Of a DNA stretch of 20,828 bases, positions 15,501-20,828 are shown piece after piece. The number at the start of each line of letters is the position of its first letter. Position 1 is the first letter of the stretch. The translations under genes were made by a program, and so were the position numbers. Location of the stretch: NCBI GenBank assembly GCA_036270655.1, contig DATBCD010000026.1, positions 1 through 20,828 of the forward strand, written 5' to 3'. The DNA is from VBCK01 sp036270655. GTDB lineage: Bacteria; Pseudomonadota; Gammaproteobacteria; Burkholderiales; Burkholderiaceae_F. The notes under the pieces were generated by a model. The model did not search any database. It saw only the letters and a program-made list of their open reading frames with translations, and was not told where the DNA came from.

Positions 15501-16017
15501 GGCGCAGCCAGCATGCATCCAGTTCAATTTTGTCCACATCGATGCCCGCCTTCGCATTCCGTGCTTCGGAGGGCATGCCCTCCGTAGCGCCGCCAGGCGC
15601 GAAGGAGGGGACCAGCAGCGCCAGCGTGTCTTCCAGCAGGTGAGCCTGCGCGGCCAGATCGGCCGCGGTGAGCCGGTATTCACCCTTGGGCGCGGCGCGC
15701 CGTGCCAGCGTGATGAGCTCGGATAGATTGCCGTACCCGGTGCGTGTCTGCGCCAGCAGCACCAGGTGCGGCCCATCGGTCAGCCGGATCTCGGTGCCGT
15801 GGATCAGGCGGAATTCGTGTGCCGCGGCCAGTTCGCTGCGTGCCTCGCGCAGCGCCAGGTGCGCCCGCACGGCGCCCGCAAACGAGCACTCGTCGGTGAT
15901 CGCCAGCCCGGTATAGCCGAGCGCCAGGGCGCGTTCGACCATCTCTTCCGGATGCGAGGCGCCTCGCAGGAAGCTGAAGTTGGAAATGCAATGCAGTTCG
16001 GCGTAGGACGGCTGCAT
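12553..16017 (-). CDS. dnaE2: Error-prone DNA polymerase DnaE2 with repeat-encoded insertion
   Basis: 1154 residues, a C-family translesion polymerase. The N-terminal PHP domain begins SYAELHCISNFSFLRGAS, diagnostic of DnaE2. The catalytic acidic motif PPDIDVDF gives Asp403 and Asp405, with the third Asp at 554 (LLKIDVLAL). A helix-hairpin-helix (QVSGLSEAAGQRIVEARR) and an OB domain (TTGIVTCRQRPG) follow, and the protein ends VDSHDFR. The family usually has roughly 1030-1100 residues; the excess is explained by an inserted repeat at residues about 832-907. It works with ImuA and ImuB in SOS mutagenesis. A strong LexA box lies 24 bp upstream of the ATG; the SD is weak. A separate promoter fits its position 2.3 kb from imuB. 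Confidence 0.96.
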   Translation of the reverse strand: MQPSYAELHCISNFSFLRGASHPEEMVERALALGYTGLAITDECSFAGAVRAHLALREARSELAAAHEFRLIHGTEIRLTDGPHLVLLAQTRTGYGNLSELITLARRAAPKGEYRLTAADLAAQAHLLEDTLALLVPSFAPGGATEGMPSEARNAKAGIDVDKIELDACWLRQLLPGRTWIACELNRGPDDAAWLAALQQASLRAGVPLVAAGAVHMHVRSRKKLQDALTAVRLRTPLAQCGRKLAPNAEQYLRPLYRLGRIYPAELLAQTLAIAERCRFSLDELRYEYPDEIVPSGHTPASFLRSVTWQGAAVRYPQGVPDKVRALIEHELALIGKLHYEPYFLTVYDVVRFARERRILCQGRGSAANSAVCYCLGITEVDPDRISVLFERFVSGERNEPPDIDVDFEHQRREEVVQYVYAKYGRHRAALTAALHTYRPRGALRDLGKALGLSLDQVDRLAKSMSWWDGSRIRPELLAQAGFDADNPVIAQVVELAHTLIGFPRHLSQHSGGFVIAKQALSRLVPIENAAMADRTVIQWDKDDLDALGLLKIDVLALGMLTCVRRALDHLNTFNGTSLRMQDIPAEDPAVYRMLCRGDSLGVFQVESRAQMNMLPRLRPERFYDLVIETAIVRPGPIQGGMVHPYLRRRQGLEPVTYPSEAVRSVLERTLGVSIFQEQVMQLAVVAAGFTPGESDRLRRAMAAWKRKGGLGPFRDRLIAGMLARGTSREYAEQIFQQIQGFGEYGFPESHAASFALLVYDSSWLKCHQPAAFCAALLDSQPLGFYAPAQIVRDAMNHGVTVRPVCVVSSHWYCTLEPCVAEPGKAGVAAHHHPLPDPLPQAGEGELRSSPLSREAEEGELRLSPFSREAGEGELRLSPFSREAGEGELRLSPLSREAGEGLGERVGVKAPQPAVRLGLMQVSGLSEAAGQRIVEARRQAAFSDVHDLAHRAQLDRGDMARLAAADALAQLAGHRRDALWGVLGLDSGALRRAPLTAALPVAEHQVELLAPTEGQDIVADYEAIGLTLRRHPLAPLRERLDRMRLWTARRIGEARHQQRVRTTGIVTCRQRPGTASGVTFVTLEDETGWINVVVWRATAERFRRELLASTLLTVYGHVERIDAPDCAVIHVIAARLVDHSTLLGGLTVDSHDFR
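13297..13524 (-). repeat. In-frame palindromic repeat element inside dnaE2
   Basis: Copies of GGGAGAC start at 13339, 13381, 13423 and 13465, an exact 42-bp period equal to 14 codons, coding for EGELRLSPFSREAG-like units. Each unit holds a palindrome such as CCCTTCTCCCGC/GCGGGAGAGGG or TTCTCGAGAGAA. The ends are inverted: CACCCACCCTCTCCCC at the left and GGGGAGAGGGTGGTG at the right. The intact copy at the right end matches the final copy of the array at 6812-6850. The element is stop-free in all three frames of the dnaE2 strand. It lies just before the helix-hairpin-helix, a stretch that varies in length in DnaE2 proteins. Confidence 0.88.
15561..15590. repeat. Near-perfect palindrome within the dnaE2 PHP-domain coding region
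   Basis: CGGAGGGCATGCCCTCCG (15567-15584) is perfectly self-complementary, and outer bases extend the pairing to 15563-15588 with one mismatch. It encodes part of the segment FAPGGATEGMPSEARNAKAG, which reads as a low-complexity insert ahead of GRTWIACEL. It may be a second, unrelated palindromic element accepted by the gene, or a chance palindrome. Confidence 0.45.
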
Positions 16018-16040
16018 CGGGGCCAGGATTGGACCGGGAA

Positions 16041-16060
16041 TACTGAATAAATATACAGTA
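16041..16060. promoter_or_regulatory. LexA (SOS) box upstream of dnaE2
   Basis: On the minus strand the site reads TACTGTATATTTATTCAGTA, a close match to the Escherichia LexA box with the CTG-N10-CAG core. It ends 24 bp before the dnaE2 ATG and lies 60 bp before the divergent gene at 16120, so LexA could repress both. A LexA gene is at the right end of the window. Confidence 0.93.
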
Positions 16061-16107
16061 CTCGCAAGAATCCGCGAAGCGGACTGCGGTACGCTGGACT
16101 ATTAAGC

Positions 16108-16113
16108 GGAGGG
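16108..16113 (+). promoter_or_regulatory. Ribosome binding site supporting a TTG start
   Basis: GGAGGG lies 6 nt before TTG at 16120. The next in-frame ATG codons (16147 and 16162) have no comparable site, so TTG is preferred as the start of the following gene. Confidence 0.55.
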
Positions 16114-16119
16114 ACGAAC

Positions 16120-16611
16120 TTGGGTGCCAACGTATGGCCAGGACGCATGGGCCGATTTCTGATGGCCACCGCAATGCTGGCTGGTTCGGGCGAGTCCGAA
16201 TGTCAACAGCCTGGGGGCGAAGAGACAGCCCCTGCCGACGCGATGCAAGAAAGCACGGTGCGGGAAGGCTCGGTGCGGGACGGATGCCGCTCCGTGGTGC
16301 TGGTCGAATGCGCGCAGACCCAGCAGGAAGCGGCCCCGGCCGATGCACCCGATGGCTCGCTGGAGGCGGCCAAGCGGAAGCTGGAGGAGCGCCGGTTGCG
16401 ACAGAAGCAGGCGCAGGCCGGACTGAACGCGATCGAGGTCACGAGCGCGCTGCCGCCAGCTGCCGAGACTGACCCGTGGGAGGGCTTTCGCCAGTCCGTG
16501 ACGGATGCAGCGGTGCCCAGTTGCTTCAGCCAGGACGCAGTTCCTTTCGCACAAGGGTTGCTCAGGCTGCCGGTCCTGTTGGGCGCGGCGGCGATTGGAA
16601 AGTGCCGTTGA
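16120..16611 (+). CDS. Hypothetical protein of a Burkholderiales small-protein type
   Basis: 163 residues from a TTG start supported by GGAGGG 6 nt upstream. There is a short hydrophobic stretch near the N-terminus (MGRFLMATAMLAGSG), then an acidic, Gln/Ala-rich region, a charged helix (LEAAKRKLEERRLRQKQAQ) and a C-terminal block DPWEGFRQSVTDAAVPSCF...QGLLRLPVLLGAAAIGKCR. A similar C-terminal block occurs, as I recall, in unnamed exported proteins of Burkholderiales; no function is known to me. Cys residues near both ends of the C-terminal block may pair if the protein is exported. It is divergent from dnaE2 across a LexA box, so SOS induction is possible. It ends 4 nt before the next gene, which is probably translationally coupled. 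Confidence 0.65.
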   Translation: MGANVWPGRMGRFLMATAMLAGSGESECQQPGGEETAPADAMQESTVREGSVRDGCRSVVLVECAQTQQEAAPADAPDGSLEAAKRKLEERRLRQKQAQAGLNAIEVTSALPPAAETDPWEGFRQSVTDAAVPSCFSQDAVPFAQGLLRLPVLLGAAAIGKCR

Positions 16612-16615
16612 GCCG

Positions 16616-17113
16616 ATGCGGGCCGCCGTTCACGCCGCGCTTCGCCTGACGGCCATCGTCTGCTGGATGGCTGCGCTGGCGCCGGCCCGAGCCGATCAGT
16701 GGACCGTCGAGAAGGCCGGGATCAATCTGTATCGGATCGCCGGTCAGAGCGTTTTCATCCGCATCGACGGCTGCGACGATGCCCCGGCCAAGGGCGTCGT
16801 CAACATTCGGAAGGATGGCGGCACGCGCCGGTTGACTTTCAGCGATTCGGCCGCGGCCTGCACGGTGAGGGATTTTCTGGTGCCGGCCGAGGTGCAATGG
16901 AGCCAGTACAACGTGCGGCTGACGCAGGATCAGGCCAGCAACTGGTATCGAATAACCGATAGCGAGCTGTATCTGAAGACGCTCGGATGTTTCAGCCGCA
17001 CGATGTCGGAGCTGGCCGTGCTGGATCTGAATCGGGACGGAACCGGCTGGGTCCGCTTCTCCGATGGCAGGAGATGCGGCGTCGAGCATGTCTTCCGGCG
17101 CATGAAACCCTGA
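16616..17113 (+). CDS. Hypothetical secreted protein
   Basis: 165 residues from the ATG at 16616, four bases after the preceding stop; no independent SD is visible, which suggests coupling. A clear signal peptide (MRAAVHAALRLTAIVCWMAALAPARA) precedes a mature domain of about 139 residues, predicted mostly beta (VFIRIDGC, GVVNIRK, RRLTFSD, ELYLKTLGC, GTGWVRFSDGRRCGVEHVF). Four Cys in the mature part could form two disulfides, as expected in the periplasm. I do not recognise the family. The open frame continues upstream to 16505, but that extension overlaps the previous gene and would hide the signal peptide, so it is rejected. Confidence 0.65.
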   Translation: MRAAVHAALRLTAIVCWMAALAPARADQWTVEKAGINLYRIAGQSVFIRIDGCDDAPAKGVVNIRKDGGTRRLTFSDSAAACTVRDFLVPAEVQWSQYNVRLTQDQASNWYRITDSELYLKTLGCFSRTMSELAVLDLNRDGTGWVRFSDGRRCGVEHVFRRMKP

Positions 17114-17128
17114 GGGTTCGGCCGCGGG

Positions 17129-17154
17129 CAGGTGCTGCGTGCCGGACGCACCTG
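17129..17154. other. Hairpin between convergent small genes
   Basis: CAGGTGC (17129-17135) pairs with the distal GCACCTG (17148-17154), with an alternative inner TGCGT/ACGCA stem. No T-run follows. It could be a weak bidirectional terminator between the secreted protein gene and the zinc protein gene. Confidence 0.35.
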
Positions 17155-17182
17155 GCCGGTTGCGTTACAAGGTCGCGCGTGA

Positions 17183-17440
17183 TCAGCCGGGTTGCGGCGT
17201 CGATCTCCATTCCTCGTACTGCACGCGACGCCCGCAGCGCAGGCAGATCCAGGTCGCGTGGCCGTCCTCGACGTGGTCCGGCAAGCCGTTGAAGTCGTGG
17301 TCGCAGTGCTCGACGCCACCGCTGGCCCGCATCGAATGCAGGCAGTAGATACTGGAGTCAAGGTGGACCTTGCGTGGCGGACGTGGCTGTCGGTCAACAG
17401 CGTCCGCGCGCAGGTTGGTTTCCGCTTTCGTAGCATCCAT
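17183..17440 (-). CDS. Small putative zinc-ribbon protein
   Basis: 85 residues. The ATG at 17440 has an excellent ribosome site (AGGAGG, 6 nt upstream), which makes it a real gene despite its size. After a charged, Pro-rich N-terminus comes YCLHSMRASGGVEHCDHDF and then WICLRCGRR. Potential metal ligands are Cys33, His35, Cys46, His48, Cys66 and Cys69, a CxH-CxH-CxxC pattern that suggests one structural zinc site. No signal peptide; likely cytosolic. Similar short proteins occur, as I recall, as unnamed entries in betaproteobacteria. No function can be given; nucleic-acid or protein binding is typical of zinc ribbons. Confidence 0.7.
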   Translation of the reverse strand: MDATKAETNLRADAVDRQPRPPRKVHLDSSIYCLHSMRASGGVEHCDHDFNGLPDHVEDGHATWICLRCGRRVQYEEWRSTPQPG

Positions 17441-17475
17441 GTCTTACCTCCTGCGGTTTTCGAGAACTTCCCGGC

Positions 17476-17591
17476 GCCTTGAGACGAATTCGCGGGTGAA
17501 GATCGACTTCACAACTCAAGGCAAGGCTTCTTGAAAAACTCAAGCGGCAGAATTCGAGATGCGCCGGGCAAACCCCCTGTCGTCTCAAGGC
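17476..17591. repeat. Long-range inverted repeat enclosing a folded segment
   Basis: GCCTTGAGACGA (17476-17487) is the exact reverse complement of TCGTCTCAAGGC (17580-17591). The 92 bases between hold a smaller hairpin (17496-17512). This could be the closing stem of a structured RNA or the ends of a small decayed mobile element. Confidence 0.5.
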
Positions 17592-17600
17592 TGCAAGATT

Positions 17601-17629
17601 GCAAGATCGATCAAGCGAGTCGATCTTGC
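17601..17629. repeat. Perfect 10-bp inverted repeat
   Basis: GCAAGATCGA (17601-17610) and TCGATCTTGC (17620-17629) flank 9 bases. No T-run follows on either strand, so an operator or RNA stem is as likely as a terminator. Confidence 0.5.
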
Positions 17630-17791
17630 TGCTCACGCCCACTATGGACGTGAATTGAGGTTTTCACAATGGGGTGCGACCCGCAAAGCGGGTAAACCGA
17701 TGAGGCGCTAAAGACCGCGATTGCGCGAAGAAAATGTGGCGATCTGTTCGCGGTGTGCGCCGATGCCGGGCCGCTGGATTCAACCGTGTGC

Positions 17792-18304
17792 TTAGTGCGG
17801 TCCGCCTGACTCGCGCAGCCGGTCCGGCAATCCGTCGTGCGGCCCCAGCGGCCGCGCGGGCAAATCCTTCCAATGTTCCGCGCCGATCTGCTCATTGCGT
17901 GCCGGATGCAGCGGATAGTGAATCCGATTGTCGTCGCGACGGCGATCTCCGACCACCAGAAGCCGCACATCCGCATCGGTGTTGTTGATGAAGGTGTGCG
18001 AAAGACCCGTGCCCGCGGGAAATCCGACGCCGTCGCCGGGGGCCAGGCGGACCAGGTGGCCGTCGAGCCACACATCGGGCGTGCCCTCGATCACGTAGAT
18101 GAATTCGTCCTCGGTCTCCTCGCAATGCGGCCACGAGGTGCGCCGTCCAGGGGGCAGCACTTCGTGATGAATGCCCAGGCGGGCAAATCCGAAGTGGCGC
18201 CCGAAGGGCGAGCCGAGCGACATCAGCTCTCGGCTGCCCGGGTAGTGCGAGTTGTCGGGCTGCTGGATTTCCTTCCAATGCTTGATGCAGTCGGGACGGC
18301 TCAT
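17792..18304 (-). CDS. Cupin-domain protein
   Basis: 170 residues, ATG at 18304 with AGGAGAG 5 nt upstream. A single cupin barrel covers about residues 44-125. Motif 1 reads GRRTSWPHCEETEDEFIYVIEG: His60 is kept but the second His of the usual HxH is Glu62, followed by acidic residues. Motif 2 reads GDGVGFPAGTGLSHTFIN with His103. The altered metal site could still bind a cation through Glu, but the usual dioxygenase geometry is not assured. The tail (RIHYPLHPARNEQIG) resembles cupins with sugar- or carboxylate-binding-like folds of unknown role. It lies 43 bp after imuB on the same strand and may be read through from the SOS operon, although its own ribosome site is good. No functional link to DNA repair is known. 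Confidence 0.85.
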   Translation of the reverse strand: MSRPDCIKHWKEIQQPDNSHYPGSRELMSLGSPFGRHFGFARLGIHHEVLPPGRRTSWPHCEETEDEFIYVIEGTPDVWLDGHLVRLAPGDGVGFPAGTGLSHTFINNTDADVRLLVVGDRRRDDNRIHYPLHPARNEQIGAEHWKDLPARPLGPHDGLPDRLRESGGPH

Positions 18305-18321
18305 CGTGTCTCTCCTGGACA

Positions 18322-18353
18322 GACGGTCGACTTAACGGACGGTCAACTTAACA
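18322..18353. repeat. Two-copy 16-bp tandem repeat at the imuB stop codon
   Basis: GACGGTCGACTTAACG (18322-18337) is followed directly by GACGGTCAACTTAACA (18338-18353), differing at two positions. Each copy carries a TTA, that is, a TAA on the coding strand; the right copy supplies the imuB stop. Confidence 0.7.
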
Positions 18354-19868
18354 GAAGAATCCGTGCAGATACCACCCGCGCGGCTGCTTCAACTCGCGGT
18401 ATATCCACAGCATCTGCCCGAGACGGTTGCGTGCGACGAAATAGTCGCGATGCACGGTCGGGCGGTGCGGGTCGCCGAAATCCCACCAGCCCGCCTCGAT
18501 CCGCTCCGGGCCGGCCACCAGTTCCAATTCGCCTCTGTAATCTGGAAGCTCGTGCTGCTGCGGCAGCGGCTGCGGTGCGGCCAGGATCAGCAGCGGGCGC
18601 TGCGGCGTGGACGCCGGCCGGATCGGGACACGCCGGCTGTCGCGCTCGGCCGCAAGCGGCACGATCCGGGTCGCATGCTCGGGCCGATGGTCATCGACCG
18701 CCTGCAATTGGAATACGCGCTCGGAACCGAGCCTGGCATGCAGGGTTTCGGTCAGTTGCAGCCAGTCCAGCCCGTCGTGAATGCTGTCCTGCGACGGCGG
18801 CAGCAGGCTTGCGTTCAATGCCTGAAACGGTGCCATGCGCTCGACCGCAAGCGACAGCTCGACCGCAGGCTCGGGCAGGCTGACCCGTGTCAGCCGCTCG
18901 GCCAGCAGCTTCGCCAGGCGGCCGGCGTCGCGCTCCGGCGCGGCCAGCGCCAGCGTGATGCGTGTTGCGGTCACCGGTTGCGCACCACGCGGGTTATGGT
19001 GCACGGTGAAAACCAGCTCGGCAGCGCCCGCGCCGTGACCGCGCAGAAAGCCTTCGAGCGAACGCAGCAGCCGGTGCGCGGGAAACATCAGCTGCCCGGA
19101 TTGCATCACGTCGGCCGGCAGCTCGATACGAGCGGCGAATCGCGCCGGGGGGCAAAACGCCGGCTGCGGATCGGGTTGCAGGCCCAGCGCACGATCCAGT
19201 TGATCGAGCCGGTCCGCGCCGAAGCGCCGAGCGAACGCATCGCGCGGCAGCCCGAGCACCTGGCCGATCGTGTCCAGACCGAGCGCGTGCAGCGTGCGGG
19301 TCGAGTCCGCGTCCCATTCGAGCGTTGTCAGCGGCAGGGATGCCAGGGCCGATTGCAGCTGTCCGTCGGCCTGGGCATCGCGCGCCGGCAAGCCGCTTGC
19401 GCGTGCGGTGCCGATCAGCCAGGCTGCGGCCGCAGTTGCGGCAGTGCCGAACGCGGCGCGGTATCCGAGGCTTTCGAGCCCGTGCCGGATGCGCCGGTGC
19501 AACTCGGAGCGGCCGCCGAACAGGCGCTCGCTGCCGCCGGTTTCCAGCACCAGGCCGCTGCTGGACGCGCCGGTGCGGATCGTGATCAGGGCACTGTACT
19601 GATAAGCCCAGCAAGCCAGCTCGTGCAGTGCGTCGCGTTCATGATCGGGATTGCGCGGCACCACGGCCAGCCCGTGGGCAAGCGCCTGGGCAGCGGCGAG
19701 CTTCATGGCCGGCGCGATCCCGGCGGCGCGGGCCGGGTTGTTGCAAAACGCGATCAACGGCCGCTCACGCGGCCCCTCGGTGATGGCCAGCGGGCCGGCG
19801 CACTGGATCGCGCGCTCAGCCAGCTGCAGCGGCAGCGCAGGCAGGCATAGGGCGAGCCATAGTGACAT
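18348..19868 (-). CDS. imuB: ImuB, catalytically inactive Y-family polymerase-like mutasome subunit
   Basis: 506 residues. The N-terminal two thirds follow the Y-family polymerase fold (ACWAYQYSALI, LVLETGGSERLFGG, LTTLEWDADSTRTLHALGLDTIGQVLGLPRDAFARRFG). The first catalytic carboxylate motif of active enzymes (DxDxFF-like) is replaced by LWLALCLPALPL, consistent with loss of polymerase activity, as is known for ImuB. The C-terminus has the ImuB hallmark ending (AGWWDFGDP...RDYFVARNRLGQMLWIYRE...WYLHGFF). The role is to bridge DnaE2, ImuA and the beta sliding clamp. The ATG lies 53 bp inside the end of imuA, so the two overlap and are translationally coupled. Expected to be SOS-controlled through the promoter upstream of lexA, outside this window. 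Confidence 0.95.
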   Translation of the reverse strand: MSLWLALCLPALPLQLAERAIQCAGPLAITEGPRERPLIAFCNNPARAAGIAPAMKLAAAQALAHGLAVVPRNPDHERDALHELACWAYQYSALITIRTGASSSGLVLETGGSERLFGGRSELHRRIRHGLESLGYRAAFGTAATAAAAWLIGTARASGLPARDAQADGQLQSALASLPLTTLEWDADSTRTLHALGLDTIGQVLGLPRDAFARRFGADRLDQLDRALGLQPDPQPAFCPPARFAARIELPADVMQSGQLMFPAHRLLRSLEGFLRGHGAGAAELVFTVHHNPRGAQPVTATRITLALAAPERDAGRLAKLLAERLTRVSLPEPAVELSLAVERMAPFQALNASLLPPSQDSIHDGLDWLQLTETLHARLGSERVFQLQAVDDHRPEHATRIVPLAAERDSRRVPIRPASTPQRPLLILAAPQPLPQQHELPDYRGELELVAGPERIEAGWWDFGDPHRPTVHRDYFVARNRLGQMLWIYRELKQPRGWYLHGFFC

Positions 19869-20604
19869 GATCGAAACGGGCCAGGCGATTCCAGGATTCC
19901 GGATGCACCTGCAGTGCGACCGGTTCGATCAGGGGCCGGCCACGCCGCTTCAGGATTTTGACGGCCAGTTTTTGCGGCTGCGACCCGCGGTCGCAGGCCA
20001 GCTGCAGGCGCAGCACGGCCGGCGAGGGTGCATCGGCGCAGCGCGATGGGCGCATTACGAACACCAGTGCGCGATGCCGCTGAGCCAACAGGTGCAAGCG
20101 GCGCAGCGCACGGAAGTCGGCAGCGGCGCTGCAGGTCGGCAGCCAGCCGATCAGGGCGCCCAGGTGCGCGGCACGCAGCGACTGCTCGATCGCCCACCAG
20201 GCCTCGCGCGCCACGGCCGGCCTGACGAAGATACTGCTGGATGGATCGATGCCGACCTCGGCCAGCGCCGGCGGATACGGCAAGGCCTGCTGCAGCAGGT
20301 CGCCCGGGCCGGATTCACACGGCAGGATCCAGACACAGGCGCGGCCGGCACGGGCCTGCACGGCCAATGCAGGAGCGAGCAGGCTCAGCTCACCGATTCC
20401 GGGCTCGTCGTACAGCAATTCGACCAGCTGGCCATGCGGCCAGCCACCGCCGGGCAACTCGGCATCCAGGGTATCGAAGCCGCTGGGCGCACATTCGGCG
20501 GACGTGGCCACCAGTGCCGGATCATCGGCGTGCCAGACCCCGGGGACGGCCGCCATGCCGGCCGCGCGCAGCACAGGAACCAGATGGGCAGCCTGCATCA
20601 ACAT
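19816..20604 (-). CDS. imuA: ImuA, RecA-like mutasome accessory protein
   Basis: 262 residues. The core reads GFDTLDAELPGGGWPHGQLVELLYDEPGIGELSLLAPAL, the ImuA version of a RecA/SulA-like fold, in which the Walker A lysine-serine pair is absent. ACVWILPC and GALIGWL fit the following strands. It supports DnaE2-dependent mutagenesis through ImuB and RecA contacts. The ATG at 20604 follows the lexA stop with no gap; a second ATG two codons later is also possible. The end overlaps imuB by 53 bp. Confidence 0.93.
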   Translation of the reverse strand: MLMQAAHLVPVLRAAGMAAVPGVWHADDPALVATSAECAPSGFDTLDAELPGGGWPHGQLVELLYDEPGIGELSLLAPALAVQARAGRACVWILPCESGPGDLLQQALPYPPALAEVGIDPSSSIFVRPAVAREAWWAIEQSLRAAHLGALIGWLPTCSAAADFRALRRLHLLAQRHRALVFVMRPSRCADAPSPAVLRLQLACDRGSQPQKLAVKILKRRGRPLIEPVALQVHPESWNRLARFDHVTMARPMPACAAAAAG

Positions 20605-20828
20605 TTACAGCGAGGCCCGGATCACGCCGACCACCAATCCTTCGATCGCAAGCGCTTCACGCTTCAAATCCACGATGATCGGTGCGTAGTCGGGGTTCTC
20701 GGCGATCAGCTCGGCTCGCGTGCCTTTCAGGCGGAAGCGCTTGACGGTGACCTCATCGCCCAGTCGCGCGACGACGACCTGGCCGTTCAATGCCTGCTCC
20801 TGCCGATGCACCGCCAGCCAATCGCCAT
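20605..20828 (-). CDS. lexA: LexA repressor, C-terminal peptidase domain (5' part outside window)
   Basis: The last 74 residues are present (frame open to the edge). They begin GDWLAVHRQ and contain NGQVVVARLGDEVTVKRF, where the Lys is the catalytic lysine of the Ser-Lys self-cleavage dyad, then the NPDYAPI loop and IEGLVVGVIRASL. This is the S24/LexA C-terminal fold; the close match to LexA around the lysine favours LexA over UmuD. The N-terminal DNA-binding domain and cleavage site are outside the window. Its stop touches the imuA start, giving a lexA-imuA-imuB operon as known in several proteobacteria. Whether this is the only LexA or a second copy cannot be seen. Confidence 0.92.
   Translation of the reverse strand, partial: GDWLAVHRQEQALNGQVVVARLGDEVTVKRFRLKGTRAELIAENPDYAPIIVDLKREALAIEGLVVGVIRASL

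Larger units (their letters stand above)
17441..17791. other. Non-coding stretch with nested inverted repeats
   Basis: No supported gene in about 350 bp. Several inverted repeats are visible: a long-range 12-bp pair (17476-17487 with 17580-17591), CCCGGCGC/GCGCCGGG (from 17470 with 17561-17568), a GTGAAG/CTTCAC hairpin (17496-17512), and a 10-bp stem at 17601-17629. The region is less GC-rich than its neighbours. The far end includes the downstream flank of the cupin gene. Confidence 0.5.

Noticed and set aside
16505..16615. Longer start for the secreted protein gene at 16505
   Set aside because: It would overlap the previous gene by over 100 bp and put the signal peptide inside the protein.
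17394..17642. 82-residue minus-strand open frame
   Set aside because: It overlaps the start of the well-supported zinc protein gene, has no ribosome site and spans the inverted repeats.
18363..19850. 495-residue plus-strand open frame
   Set aside because: Antisense to imuB, whose conserved ending and Y-family features are clear.

Overview
The window comes from a high-GC Gram-negative bacterium, most likely a betaproteobacterium of the order Burkholderiales. The reasons are outer-membrane barrel proteins with signal peptides, an Escherichia-type LexA box, an imuA-imuB-dnaE2 mutasome, small exported proteins of a Burkholderiales type, and an OxlT-like transporter. The genus cannot be fixed from the sequence alone. 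No tRNA, rRNA, insertion sequence, prophage or CRISPR array was seen.

Bases 1-7911 look like a metabolic island built around a divergent promoter region (3129-3713). Leftward run an oxalate/formate-type MFS transporter and then a thiamine-diphosphate lyase that is cut by the window edge; it resembles the ILVBL/HACL2 branch of the acetolactate synthase superfamily. Rightward run a large porin-like barrel, a protein resembling the N-terminal 10-formyl-tetrahydrofolate hydrolase domain of ALDH1L1, an array of palindromic repeats, and a ketopantoate-reductase-family oxidoreductase. Together they suggest uptake of a small carboxylate or 2-hydroxyacid, cleavage that releases a formyl unit, and disposal of that unit. 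This pathway is an inference.

Bases 7921-12422 form a signalling module. A GGDEF-EAL enzyme with a periplasmic sensor lies directly after a secreted cupredoxin-like protein (stop and start codons adjacent). Divergent from them is an outer-membrane barrel of the alginate-export type.

Bases 12553-20828 hold the SOS mutagenesis system on the minus strand: lexA (partial), imuA, imuB, then a cupin gene, and further on dnaE2 with its own LexA box. The imu operon and dnaE2 are separated by about 2.3 kb that carries two small genes on the plus strand, a small CxH/CxxC putative zinc protein, the cupin, and a 350-base non-coding stretch rich in inverted repeats.

The most unusual observation is in dnaE2. 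The gene carries an in-frame, about 228-bp element of tandem 42-bp palindromic repeats that encode 14-residue units, bounded by inverted termini. The same repeat family forms the intergenic array at 6566-6850, where unit lengths vary between 38 and 43 bp and are not kept in multiples of three. This looks like a REP-type palindromic element that has colonised a DNA polymerase gene while keeping its frame.
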